DNA of 64,000 nucleotides, from assembly GCF_005144475.1 (NCBI RefSeq), contig NZ_SWJZ01000064.1, positions 1 to 64,000 of the forward strand, read 5' to 3'. Source of the DNA: Rhodobacter capsulatus (GTDB taxonomy: Bacteria; Pseudomonadota; Alphaproteobacteria; Rhodobacterales; Rhodobacteraceae). Shown in pieces: positions 54,775 through 63,959 of the stretch (within the stretch, counting starts at the first letter, position 1; every line of letters begins with the position of its first letter). The notes below the pieces were generated by a model that worked only from the letters and a program-made list of their open reading frames with translations, did not search any database and was not told where the DNA came from. A program made the translations under genes and the position numbers.

Positions 54775-56979
54775 ATGGCAACGGACCCGATGGCAGAAAT
54801 CCGGGCCAGTTTCTTCGTCGAATGCGAAGAACTGCTCGAAAGCCTGCAGGATGCCCTGTCCGACATGGACGAGGGCAACCATGACAACGAGACGATCAAC
54901 ATCGTCTTCCGCGCGGTCCATTCCATCAAGGGCGGCGCGGGAGCTTTCGGGCTTGACGCGCTGGTCGGTTTTGCCCACCGCTACGAAACCGTGCTGGACG
55001 AACTGCGCTCGGGCCGGATGACGATCACGCCCGAGGCGATGAAGCTGTTCTTCCAGGCGGCCGACTTCCTGCAAGACCATGTCCGCGCCGCGCGCGATGC
55101 CGCCCCCCCGCCCGATGGCTCGGAGGATTGCCTCGTCGCGCTCGAAGCGCTGATCGGCGGCGGCGCCGGTCCCGCGGTCGAGGAAGACGTGAGCGATTTT
55201 CAACCGATGGGGCTCGCCTTCGATTTCGGCCCTGTCGAAACAGCCACGGCGACCCCGGTCTGGACGGTGCGCTTCCGTCCCGCGGCGGCGCTTTACAGCT
55301 CGGGCAACGAGCCGCTGCACCTGTTGCGCGCGCTTGGCAAGCTGGGCGCTGGCATCACGCGCTGCGATCTGACGCGTCTGCCGACGCTTGAAGCCCTCGA
55401 CCCAGAGAGTTCCTGGCTCGAATGGACGGTCGAAATCACTGGCGACGTGACCGATTTCGACATCCGCGAGGTCTTCGACTTCGTCGAGGATGTCTGCGAA
55501 ATCGAGATCATCAACGGCGCGGCCGACACGGCGCTTTCCGATCCGGGCGGGTTCCCGCTGCCGGAGGTCGACGCCCCCGGGCTGCCCGATCTGCCGCCGC
55601 TGGCGCAGGATCCGCAAGACCCGGTTCCGCTTGCCCCCGCTCCGGCGCCGCAAGCCGAAATCGTCCCGCTGCCGAAGTCCGAACCCCGGGCCGAGGTCAC
55701 TCCGCCCCCTTTTGTCGCGGTTGACCAGGCGGCGGCACCGGCTGGCGGCGCTGCGCCGCGGGAAGCCGCGTCCGAGCCCTCGGCGACGGTGCGGGTCGAT
55801 CTCGACCGCATCGACCGGCTGGTCAACCTTGTTGGCGAGCTGGTGATCAACTAGGCGATGCTGGCGCAAAGCGTGGCCGAGGCCGGGCTGCCGCCGAATT
55901 CGGCGGTGATGACCGGGCTTGAAGCCTTCATGATGCTGACCCGCGACATCCAGGACAGCGTGATGATGATTCGCGCCCAGCCGGTGAAGCCGCTGTTCCA
56001 ACGCATGGCGCGGATCGTGCGCGAAGCCTCGGGCGCGGTCGGCAAGGAGGTGCGTCTGCGCACCGAGGGCGAGGCGACCGAAGTCGACAAGACGGTGATC
56101 GAACGGCTCGCCGATCCGCTCACCCACATGATCCGCAACGCCGTCGATCACGGGCTCGAGCGGCCGGACAAACGCCGCGCCGCGGGCAAGACCGCCGAAG
56201 GGGTGATCACGCTCTCGGCCCAGCATCGCTCGGGCCGGGTGGTGATCGAGGTTGCCGATGACGGCGCCGGGATCAACCGCCCGAAAGTGCGCGAAATCGC
56301 CATCTCCAAGGGGCTGATCCCGCCGGATGCGCAGCTGAGCGACAGCGAGATCGACAACCTGCTGTTCCTGCCCGGTTTTTCGACGGCGGATCAGGTCTCG
56401 GCCCTGTCGGGTCGCGGCGTCGGCATGGATGTCGTGCGCCAGGCGATCCAGTCGCTCGGCGGTCGCATCACCATCCATTCCGAACCCGGCAAGGGCACGC
56501 GCTTCTCGATCTCGCTGCCGCTGACGCTGGCCGTTCTCGATGGCATGGTGGTGAATGTGGCGGGCGAAACCCTTGTCGTGCCGCTCTCGGCGATCCTTGA
56601 AACCGCCACGCTGACCGACGAGGACATCCGGGCGCTTGGCCCGAACACCAACGTGATCCATGTCCGGGGCGCCTTCGTGCCGCTTTACGATCTGGGGGCG
56701 GAACTTGGCTACCGCGCGCCGAAATCCAGCTATGCCGGTGGCATCGTGCTGCTGACGGCGCAGGAAAATGGCACCCGTTCGGCCCTTGTCGTCGATTCGA
56801 TCCTCGAACAGCGGCAAGTGGTGATCAAGGGGCTGCAGCGCAGCTACGGCCATATCCCCGGCGTTGCCGCCGCCACCATCCTTGGCGATGGCCAGATCGC
56901 CCTGATCCTCGACCCGCCCGATCTTGTTCAAAACGCTTCCGGACGTACCCGGAGCCCAGCCTTCGCTCTTGCAGGATGA
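54775..56979 (+). pseudogene. cheA: cheA histidine kinase interrupted by an in-frame amber codon
   Basis: The frame would give a 734-residue CheA. The P1 domain has phospho-His49 (AVHSIKGGAGAF), a middle P2-like region with a Pro-rich linker follows, then the dimerisation helix, HATPase (NAVDHGLERPDKRRA, DDGAGI, GRGVGMDVV) and the CheW-like P5 domain. Codon 360 (55852-55854) is TAG inside LVNLVGELVIN-stop-AMLAQ, where CheA proteins have Gln. CAG to TAG is one C-to-T change. The second half stays open and in frame to 56979, with a possible restart ATG at 55858 that lacks a ribosome site. The truncated product would lack the kinase domain. Confidence 0.85.
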
Positions 56980-57452
56980 CCGCCATGCCCCTGGAAAAAA
57001 GCTCGCAAAATTCCTCCGAAGTCGAACTCCTGTCCTTCCGGCTTGCCGACTAGGAATACAGCGTCGACATCATGTCCGTGCGCGAAATCCGCGGCTGGAC
57101 CCGCGCGACGCCTCTGCCGCATGCGCCGATGCATGTGCGCGGCGTGATCAACCTGCGCGGCACCGTGCTGCCGGTGGTCGATCTGTCGGTCCGGCTCGGC
57201 ATGGAACCGGTGGTGGGCGATGCCCGCAATGTCATCATCGTGGTGCAGGTGGGGTCGCAAACCGCGGGCCTGCTGGTCAACGCCGTCTCCGACATCCTGG
57301 CGCTGCCGCGCACCGAACTGCAGCCGCCGCCGGAACTGGCGGCCGATTGCGCCCACAGCTTCATCGAGGCGCTGACGATCGTCGACGGTCGCATGATCCG
57401 TGTGCTCGACCTCAGCGCGGTGTTGCCGGACGAGAACGCCGAGGCGGCATGA
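56976..57452 (+). pseudogene. cheW: cheW coupling protein interrupted by an in-frame amber codon
   Basis: The frame overlaps the cheA stop (ATGA) and would encode a 158-residue CheW that links receptors to CheA. Codon 26 (57051-57053) is TAG in FRLAD-stop-EYSVDIM, where CheW proteins have Gln or Glu (FRLADQEY). Downstream the frame is open and shows VREIRGWT, GVINLRGTVLPVVDL and QVGSQTAGLLVNAVSDI, all intact. An ATG at 57072 could start a fragment lacking the first strands. As in cheA the defect is one C-to-T change from CAG. Confidence 0.83.
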
Positions 57453-58327
57453 CACAGCATCATCCCCACCTGGCGGTTCCCCCCGCTCCGAGCGAAAGCG
57501 AACTGACGGCGATCGCCCGCGTTCTCTATGAGCAGGCCGGGATCGTCCTTGCACCGGGGAAGACCTCGATGGTGCAGTCGCGGCTTGGCAAACGCCTGCG
57601 CGCTCTCGGCCTGAAGGACTATGGCAGCTACATCCGCCTGATCACGTCGGACGAGGGTCACGAGGAACGCCGTGCGATGGTCTCTGCCCTGACCACGAAT
57701 GTCACGCAATTCTTCCGCGAGAACCATCACTTCGAGACCCTGCGCTCGACCACCCTGCCGCCGTTGATCGAACAGGCGCGTGCGGGCAAGAAAGTCAGGA
57801 TCTGGTCGGCGGGGTGCTCGACCGGGCAGGAAGTGTTCTCGATCGCGATGGTGCTTGCCGACATGGCGCAGGATCTGGCCCGGCTCGACATCCGGTTGCT
57901 GGCCACCGACATCGATCCGCAGATGATCGCCCGCGGTCGCGCGGCGGTCTATGAAGAGAACACCCTCGCGACGATCCCGAAGCCGCTGCAACGCTTTGTC
58001 AGCGTCGAAAGCGACGGCGTGCATATCGTGCCGATGTTGCGCAACCTCGTGTCCTTTCGCGAGCTGAACCTGCACGACACGACCTGGCCGATGCGCGGCC
58101 GGTTCGACGTCGTCTTTTGCCGCAACGTCGTGATCTATTTCAGCCCGGAAGATCAGCTGCGCCTTTGGCGTCGCTTCGAATCGGTGCTCACTCCTGGCGG
58201 ATGGCTCTTCGTCGGTCATTCCGAACGCATCCCGCTCGACCCGCCCTGCCAGCTCTCGACAGCCGGCATCACAACTTACAAGCTTCCCAAAGCGGAAAGC
58301 CCGATCGGAGGCCCGAAATGGCACTGA
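57449..58327 (+). CDS. cheR: chemotaxis protein methyltransferase CheR
   Basis: This 292-residue SAM-dependent enzyme methylates glutamates of chemoreceptors. It has an N-terminal helical domain (TTNVTQFFRENHHFE), the SAM motif WSAGCSTGQEVFSIAM, ATDID, and FDVVFCRNVVIYF. It overlaps cheW by ATGA and the next cheY by 10 bases. The frame is intact despite the two defective genes upstream. Confidence 0.95.
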   Translation: MTQHHPHLAVPPAPSESELTAIARVLYEQAGIVLAPGKTSMVQSRLGKRLRALGLKDYGSYIRLITSDEGHEERRAMVSALTTNVTQFFRENHHFETLRSTTLPPLIEQARAGKKVRIWSAGCSTGQEVFSIAMVLADMAQDLARLDIRLLATDIDPQMIARGRAAVYEENTLATIPKPLQRFVSVESDGVHIVPMLRNLVSFRELNLHDTTWPMRGRFDVVFCRNVVIYFSPEDQLRLWRRFESVLTPGGWLFVGHSERIPLDPPCQLSTAGITTYKLPKAESPIGGPKWH

Positions 58328-58704
58328 GAGATCAATTGAGGGTCATGGTCGTGGACGACATGTCCACCAGCCGAGGTCTGATCACGCAAGCGCTGGACGC
58401 GATGGGCATCCGTCAGGTCGGCTATGCGACCGACGGGCCGGGGGCGCTGCAAATCCTTGAAAAGACACCGGTCCATCTGGTGATCTCCGATTACAACATG
58501 CCCGGAATGGATGGGCTGCAGCTGCTGCACGCGCTGCGCACCAATCCGCGCACCAAGGGGCTCGGCTTCATCCTGATCACCGGCCGCGCCGATCGCGAGA
58601 TCATCGACACCGGCAAGCGTCTCGGGATGAACAACTTCCTGAAAAAGCCGTTCACGCCGCAGGAGCTGCGCAGCTGCATCGAAGCCGTGGTGGGTCGGCT
58701 ATGA
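58318..58704 (+). CDS. cheY: CheY-type single-domain response regulator (second copy)
   Basis: This 128-residue receiver has Asp13-Asp14, phospho-Asp58 (LVISDYNMPGMDG), Thr in FILITG and Lys in FLKKPFTP. It is more typical of motor-binding alphaproteobacterial CheYs than the first copy. It overlaps cheR by 10 bases and the next gene by ATGA. Confidence 0.9.
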   Translation: MALRDQLRVMVVDDMSTSRGLITQALDAMGIRQVGYATDGPGALQILEKTPVHLVISDYNMPGMDGLQLLHALRTNPRTKGLGFILITGRADREIIDTGKRLGMNNFLKKPFTPQELRSCIEAVVGRL

Positions 58705-59090
58705 CTGACCTCCCCAGCATCGCATCCATCCCCATCGAGCGAAGAGATCTTCCGCTTGACGCCCTTGCCGCGCGCATCGGCGATGAACTCGACACGCTCG
58801 CCCGGCTCTCGTCGGAGGTGCAGCGCGCGATCTCGCTGTGCCATTTCGCCGATCACACCGACGCGGCCGCGATCCGCGGCTTGCAGGGGATCGACCGGAT
58901 CACCCAGGCGCTGGAGGATCTCGGCCGTCTGATGTCCGCCGTGTCGACGGAAATGCCGCAAGACGTGAAGCTTCATGCCGTGCCGATCCTGTCGCGCCTG
59001 CGCCTGCACGAGCTGGCCACGAACCTCGACCCCGAGATGCAACGGCACGAGGTCCAGCAAGAAGAACAAGGGGAGATCCAGTGGTTCTGA
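58701..59090 (+). CDS. hypothetical protein at the end of the chemotaxis operon
   Basis: A 129-residue soluble, mostly helical protein I do not recognise. The N-terminal third is unstructured-looking. The middle (residues about 40-80) is a helical heptad region (LARLSSEVQRAISLCHF, then GIDRITQALEDLGRLMSAV), and the C terminus is acidic and ends EIQWF. It is coupled to cheY by ATGA. By position and helical content it could be a CheY phosphatase or scaffold, but no CheZ or CheX motif is visible. Confidence 0.7.
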   Translation: MTDLPSIASIPIERRDLPLDALAARIGDELDTLARLSSEVQRAISLCHFADHTDAAAIRGLQGIDRITQALEDLGRLMSAVSTEMPQDVKLHAVPILSRLRLHELATNLDPEMQRHEVQQEEQGEIQWF

Positions 59091-59174
59091 CGCCTTTCGA
59101 ACCACCGGCTCTTCCCGCTGCGCCGCCGGTCGCCCAGATCGACCGCTGACGTCCCGAACCTGAGCGCCCAAGCG

Positions 59175-59211
59175 CACCGATGTCGACCTGCCGGTCGCGT
59201 CGGTGTTTTTT
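59175..59211 (+). terminator. intrinsic terminator of the plus-strand che operon
   Basis: A two-part stem (CACCGA with TCGGTG outside, CGACC with GGTCG inside) is followed by TTTTTT. Confidence 0.75.
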
Positions 59212-59240
59212 CTTTCTGCCATTCGACCCGGCCGGCATGG

Positions 59241-59270
59241 AAAAGCCCCGGATCGGCGTGGATCCGGGGC
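59241..59270 (-). terminator. intrinsic terminator after cheD
   Basis: GCCCCGGATC, loop GGCGTG, GATCCGGGGC forms a perfect 10-bp stem. On the minus strand it is followed by TTTT, 22 bases after the cheD stop. Confidence 0.85.
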
Positions 59271-59291
59271 CTGTCTTGCCGTAACGGGCGT

Positions 59292-59807
59292 TCAGAACAG
59301 TTCGACGCCGTTGCCCGCCGCCTGCACCGGCGGGGTTTCGACGACGCGGGTCTCGCCCAGCAGCCGCTGCCGCGCCCGGCCGGTTCCGGGCCAGAACTCG
59401 ACCCGGCGCGCCTGCGTCCCGCCCAGGCTCTGCCCGGTGCATTCGATCCCCTCGCGGCGCAGGAAATCGAGCACGAATTCCGCATTCTTCTGCCCGATGT
59501 CGGTCAGGCCCGCGATCATCCGCCCGCCGCCGAACACCTTTGCCTTCAAGCGCTTGCGATTGGCGCCATCCTTGATCAGCGCGTTGATCAGCAATTCCAT
59601 CGCATTGACGCCGAAACGGGCGGAATTGAGCGAGGCCCCCGCGCCATCGGGCAACAGGAAATGGTTCATCCCGCCGACCTGACCGCTCTCGTCATAAAGG
59701 CAGGTCGCCACGCAGGACCCGAGAATGGTCGAGATTGACGCCTCTGCCCCCTTCGCGGTGATGAACTCGCCCTGCGCGATATGGAGGGTTTTATGATGTC
59801 CTGCCAT
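59292..59807 (-). CDS. cheD: chemoreceptor glutamine deamidase CheD
   Basis: This 171-residue enzyme deamidates receptor glutamines. Catalytic Cys32 (ILGSCVATCLYD) and His49 (GGMNHFLLP) are present, along with the FGGGRMIAG segment. It begins two bases from the cheB stop and shares its transcript. It is on the opposite strand to cheA. Confidence 0.94.
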   Translation of the reverse strand: MAGHHKTLHIAQGEFITAKGAEASISTILGSCVATCLYDESGQVGGMNHFLLPDGAGASLNSARFGVNAMELLINALIKDGANRKRLKAKVFGGGRMIAGLTDIGQKNAEFVLDFLRREGIECTGQSLGGTQARRVEFWPGTGRARQRLLGETRVVETPPVQAAGNGVELF

Positions 59808-59809
59808 GG

Positions 59810-60856
59810 TTATTCCCCCCGTGACGATTTGAACTGCATTTGACTGCCGGCACACAATTGCAACACCGACTGGGACATCTTGCCGATCGGCACTGCCTTT
59901 TCGGCGGCCCCGATCTCAAGCGCCGCGCGCGGCATGCCGAAGACGACACAGGTCGCCTCGTCCTGCGCAAGGCAGCGCGCCCCGGCCTGACGCAGGCGCT
60001 TCATCGCTTCCGCACCATCGCGTCCCATCCCGGTGAGCATCACGGACACCACCTTCTGCGCGATCGGCACGGCAGATTCAAACAGCACCTCGACCGAAGG
60101 CCGGTGGCCGTTGCGCTTGTCACTGGCGACAAGCTTGCAGCGCGGCGGATCTGCGGGGCTGACCGCCAGATGGTAATCGCCCCCCGGCGCCAGATAGACC
60201 TTGCCCGGCAAAAGCGGGGCCCCGTCGCGGGCAAGCTCGACCGTGGGCACCATCCGCCCATCCAGACGCCGGGCAAAACTGGCCAGGAAGCCCTCGGGCA
60301 TGTGTTGGGTGATCAGGGTCGGCGGGCAGTTGCGCGGATAGCCCGAAAGCAGCGTTTCCAACGCATCCACCCCGCCGGTCGAAGACCCGATGAGCACGCA
60401 TTTTCCATTCCACTTGAAGTCTTCGGCGGGCGCGATCTGCGCGCGCGGCCCCGGGCTGCGTAACCGCGCATTCGCCGCCGCGACCAGCAGTTCGGCCAGG
60501 TTCAGGAACGTGTCCGAGAGCCGGTCGAAGCTCGGCTTGCCGACGCATTCGACCGCGCCGAGCGACAGCGCTTCCAGCGCCGCGGCCGAGCCCTTCTGGG
60601 TCTCGGTCGAGATCATCACCACCGGCATCGGCCGCAGCCGCATCAGCTTTTCGAGAAATTCGAGCCCGTTCATCCGCGGCATCTCGACGTCAAGCGTCAG
60701 CACGTCGGGGGACAGGGCCTTGATCTTTTCCCGCGCCTCAAAGGGATCGCTCGCCTCGCCGACCACGACGATGCGCGGATCCGCGGCCAGCTTGGTCCGG
60801 ATCAAGGCCCGAATGGTCGGGGAGTCATCGACGATCAGAACGCGTTTCGGTGTCAT
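59810..60856 (-). CDS. cheB: receptor methylesterase/response regulator CheB
   Basis: This 348-residue enzyme removes methyl groups from receptors when phosphorylated. The receiver has phospho-Asp56 (LTLDVEMPRMNG). The esterase has the triad Ser159 (IGSSTGG), His185 (ITQHMP) and the Asp of MLTGMGRDGAEAM. Between mcp and cheD, it forms an adaptation operon on the minus strand. Confidence 0.96.
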   Translation of the reverse strand: MTPKRVLIVDDSPTIRALIRTKLAADPRIVVVGEASDPFEAREKIKALSPDVLTLDVEMPRMNGLEFLEKLMRLRPMPVVMISTETQKGSAAALEALSLGAVECVGKPSFDRLSDTFLNLAELLVAAANARLRSPGPRAQIAPAEDFKWNGKCVLIGSSTGGVDALETLLSGYPRNCPPTLITQHMPEGFLASFARRLDGRMVPTVELARDGAPLLPGKVYLAPGGDYHLAVSPADPPRCKLVASDKRNGHRPSVEVLFESAVPIAQKVVSVMLTGMGRDGAEAMKRLRQAGARCLAQDEATCVVFGMPRAALEIGAAEKAVPIGKMSQSVLQLCAGSQMQFKSSRGE

Positions 60857-60902
60857 TTCATTTCCCGTTTATGGCGACGGTGCGCCCATTTTCGGTTCAG
60901 GT

Positions 60903-63900
60903 TCAAAAGTCGACCCATTCGCTCCCATCTTCGGCAATCGCGAGCGCGCCGCGACTGCGCGGCGGCGCGGAGGCTTTGGGCGGGCGCAGCTTCACGGCGG
61001 GCGCGACGACCGCAGGCGGCGTCACGACCACTTCGGCGGGCTCGGGCGCCCGGAAACGCGCCGTGGTGGCGGTCAGCGCCTGCACCCCGCGGCTGAGCGC
61101 CTGCGCGGCGGCGGTGGTTTCCTCGAACATCGCGGCATTTTGCTGTGTGACCTGATCCAGCTCGATCATCGCGCGGTTGATCTCCGACAGGCCGGTCGAT
61201 TGTTCGCGCGCCGAGGAGGCGATCTTCGAGACCCGCCCGGAAATATCATTGACCGAGACCAGGATGCCATCCAGCGCCTGCCCCGTCTGACCGACCAGAT
61301 CGACCCCGACCTGCACATGATCCGACGAGGCGCTGATCAGGCCGGAAATCTCCTGCGCCGCGGCCGAGGAGCGCTGCGCCAGCGCCCGCACCTCCGAGGC
61401 GACGACGGCAAAGCCGCGTCCGGCCTCGCCCGCCCGGGCGGCTTCGACGCCCGCGTTCAGCGCCAGCAGGTTGGTCTGGAAGGCGATATCTTCGATCACC
61501 CCGATGATGCGCGAAATCTTTTGCGACGATTCGGCGATTTCGCCCATGGCGGAAACCGCCTCCTGCACCACCCGCCCCGAGCTTTCGGCGCCGATCCGGG
61601 CCCGTTCGACCACCTGATCCGCCTCGGAAATGCTCGCCGTGGCGGCGCCGATCGAGGTGGTCAGCTGATCCAACGCGGTCACCGTCTCGGCCAGCGTCGC
61701 CGCCTGCCGTTCGGTGCGCTGGCTCAGATCCGAGGCGGCATTGGTGATCTCGCTCACCTCGCCATCGATGCTTTGCGCATTGTCGATCACCACCAGCATC
61801 GCCGCGCCAAGCGTGGTGGCGGCATTGTTGAAATCGGTCCGCAGCTGTTCGTATTCGGGCGGAAACCCCCGCACGATCCGGCTGCCCAGATCGCCCCGGG
61901 CCAGATCTTCCAGACCGACCCGCAAGGCCTCGACCACGCCGCGCTGCTCGGCCAGCATCGTCTCGTTGCGCGCCCGCGCCAGCTCCAGCGCCGATTGCGC
62001 CTCGGTGATGTCATTGGCGATCAACACGATCTTGAGCATGTTGCCCGCCCGGTCCGGCACCGGCGTGACGCTGCCTTCGGCCACCACACGCGCGCCATCG
62101 GCGCGGATCAGCGTGAACCGGCCGATCACCGGTTCCAGCCGTTCCAGCCGCGCCCAGAACCCGGCCAGCGCCCCCTCGCCCTCGATCAGGCCCGCATGGC
62201 TGCGCCCGGTCAGCGTCGCCTCGGTCTCGCCAAGCGCCGCAAGCAGATTGGCATTGCCGCGCGCCACCCGACCCGCGGGCGAAAATTCGAGCATCAGCTG
62301 CGTGCTGTCGAGCGCGCTCAGCAGCGCCCGGGTCATCCGCAGCTCGGTCACGTCGCGCCATTCGACGACAAAGCCCAGCTGCGCGCCATCGGGGGTGCGA
62401 ATCTCGGAAAAATCGACGCCATAGCGCCCCTCGCCCACCGCGACATCGCGCCGGAACGGCAGTTGCGTCGGATCCTGCAGCCGCGCCTCGATCTCGGCGG
62501 TCAGCGGATAAAGCGCCGCAAGCGATTGCCCTACCAGTGTCCCGGCCTGAAGCTCGGGCTGACGGATACGGAAATCCGTCAGTTTCGCCTCCACCAGCTT
62601 GATCAGCGCCGTATTCACATAGGTGATGGTCAGATCGGAGCCGACCACCATCAGCGCCGCCGAGGAATTGCGAAACGCCGTCCCCTGCACCATCGCCGCG
62701 TGGCGCGTGGCTTCGGAGGCGGCCAGATCACCGCGCAGCGCCTCGACCGCCTGAGCGATCTCGCCGACCTCATCTTGCGATCCCGTCCCGGGCACGCGCA
62801 GCGCATGATCGCCCCGGCTGATCCGATTGACCGCCGCCGCCAGATCGTGCAGCGGACGGCCGATCCCGCGCGCCATCCAGGTCGAGATCGCCGCCAGAAC
62901 GGCAATCAGCAAAGCCGCATTCACGCCAAGCTTCCGCGCCAGTTCCCGCGCCGGGGCGAACAATTCGCGGTCGGATTGTTCGACCACCAGCGCCATCGGA
63001 CGCCCGAAAAGCTGCAACGGCGCATGAACGGCCAGAACGCTGCCACCGTCGACGCCCGTCTGCTCGATCCGCCCGGTTTCGCCCGCCAGCGCGGCCGTCA
63101 CGGCGGGGGTTTGCACCGGCGTTCCGGGCGGGACGGCCGCGCCCGCGCGCAGCTGCGTCTGCAAGATCCCGCTGCCATCGACCAGATAGGCCTGCCCGGT
63201 ATCGCCCAGCGATTGCGGGGCGGTGATCATCTGCAACAGCGGATCCAGTCGCGCCGCAAAGGCCAGAACGCCCAGCGAGACGCCTTCGGCGCTGCGCACC
63301 GTCTGCGCCAGATAGATGACCGGCGCACCGCCCGGCCCGGCAGCGACGAAATCGGAGATCTGCGGCACCTGATCGGGATTGGCCTGCGCCTTTGCGACAA
63401 CCTGGGCCAGCGGGCTTTGCTGCAGCGCCGGATCGGTCAGATCGGCGGCAAATTCCGGCCCCTTGCGCAGCGAATAAAGCACCCGCCCCTTCGGATCGAC
63501 AAAGAACAGATCGGCCAGACCGCGTTCCTTCGACTGCGTCACGAAACCCGGATGCGCGCGCCGGTGAATGATCCCGAAATCATTGATATCGCCTGCGAAA
63601 TCAAGCTTCCAACGCTCTGCCTCGGGGTTCGGGTTGGTCTCGACCCAGGCATGGCGCAGATTGTCGGCCGCGCCCGCGCCAAGCATCTTCCAGGCGCCCG
63701 AAAAATCGCGCATCAACCGCGCGGTCCCCTGATTGCCCGCCATCGCCCGCAGTTCCGACTGCACCTGATCGGCCCAGCCCTGCGCGCCTTGCGTCCGCGT
63801 CTGCAGCGCATGTTCAAGACGCTGGCTGCCCTGCTCCAGCAGCAGGTTGCGCGCCTCACGGTAAGAGGAAACCCCCATCACCGCGAGCGCGCCCACGGCA

Positions 63901-63959
63901 ATCGTCACCAGCATCAGGGGCAGCTTCAAGCGCAGCTTGAGGCTTTTGAGAAAGGGCAT
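60903..63959 (-). CDS. methyl-accepting chemotaxis protein with double-Cache-like sensor and two PAS domains
   Basis: A 1018-residue receptor. Transmembrane helix 1 is at about 13-33, followed by a periplasmic dCache-like sensor (about 40-340), transmembrane helix 2 (about 344-362), HAMP (about 365-417), two PAS domains (about 425-540 and 545-655), a second HAMP-like stretch (about 675-715) and the signalling domain (about 730-965). The hairpin tip is IAFQTNLLALNAGVEAARAG (residues 826-845). The last residues EWVDF fit the aromatic pentapeptide that binds CheR/CheB. The ATG at 63959 was chosen because GGAGATCC precedes it. The gene reads into cheB. Confidence 0.9.
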   Translation of the reverse strand: MPFLKSLKLRLKLPLMLVTIAVGALAVMGVSSYREARNLLLEQGSQRLEHALQTRTQGAQGWADQVQSELRAMAGNQGTARLMRDFSGAWKMLGAGAADNLRHAWVETNPNPEAERWKLDFAGDINDFGIIHRRAHPGFVTQSKERGLADLFFVDPKGRVLYSLRKGPEFAADLTDPALQQSPLAQVVAKAQANPDQVPQISDFVAAGPGGAPVIYLAQTVRSAEGVSLGVLAFAARLDPLLQMITAPQSLGDTGQAYLVDGSGILQTQLRAGAAVPPGTPVQTPAVTAALAGETGRIEQTGVDGGSVLAVHAPLQLFGRPMALVVEQSDRELFAPARELARKLGVNAALLIAVLAAISTWMARGIGRPLHDLAAAVNRISRGDHALRVPGTGSQDEVGEIAQAVEALRGDLAASEATRHAAMVQGTAFRNSSAALMVVGSDLTITYVNTALIKLVEAKLTDFRIRQPELQAGTLVGQSLAALYPLTAEIEARLQDPTQLPFRRDVAVGEGRYGVDFSEIRTPDGAQLGFVVEWRDVTELRMTRALLSALDSTQLMLEFSPAGRVARGNANLLAALGETEATLTGRSHAGLIEGEGALAGFWARLERLEPVIGRFTLIRADGARVVAEGSVTPVPDRAGNMLKIVLIANDITEAQSALELARARNETMLAEQRGVVEALRVGLEDLARGDLGSRIVRGFPPEYEQLRTDFNNAATTLGAAMLVVIDNAQSIDGEVSEITNAASDLSQRTERQAATLAETVTALDQLTTSIGAATASISEADQVVERARIGAESSGRVVQEAVSAMGEIAESSQKISRIIGVIEDIAFQTNLLALNAGVEAARAGEAGRGFAVVASEVRALAQRSSAAAQEISGLISASSDHVQVGVDLVGQTGQALDGILVSVNDISGRVSKIASSAREQSTGLSEINRAMIELDQVTQQNAAMFEETTAAAQALSRGVQALTATTARFRAPEPAEVVVTPPAVVAPAVKLRPPKASAPPRSRGALAIAEDGSEWVDF

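Noticed and set aside
55858-56979. The second half of cheA as an independent kinase gene
   Set aside because: It starts with an ATG two codons after the TAG, has no ribosome site, continues the CheA alignment exactly and lacks P1. A nonsense mutation is the simpler reading.
57072-57452. cheW as an intact gene starting at 57072
   Set aside because: This would drop the first conserved strands of the CheW fold, and the coupled ATG at 56976 in the cheA stop is the natural start.
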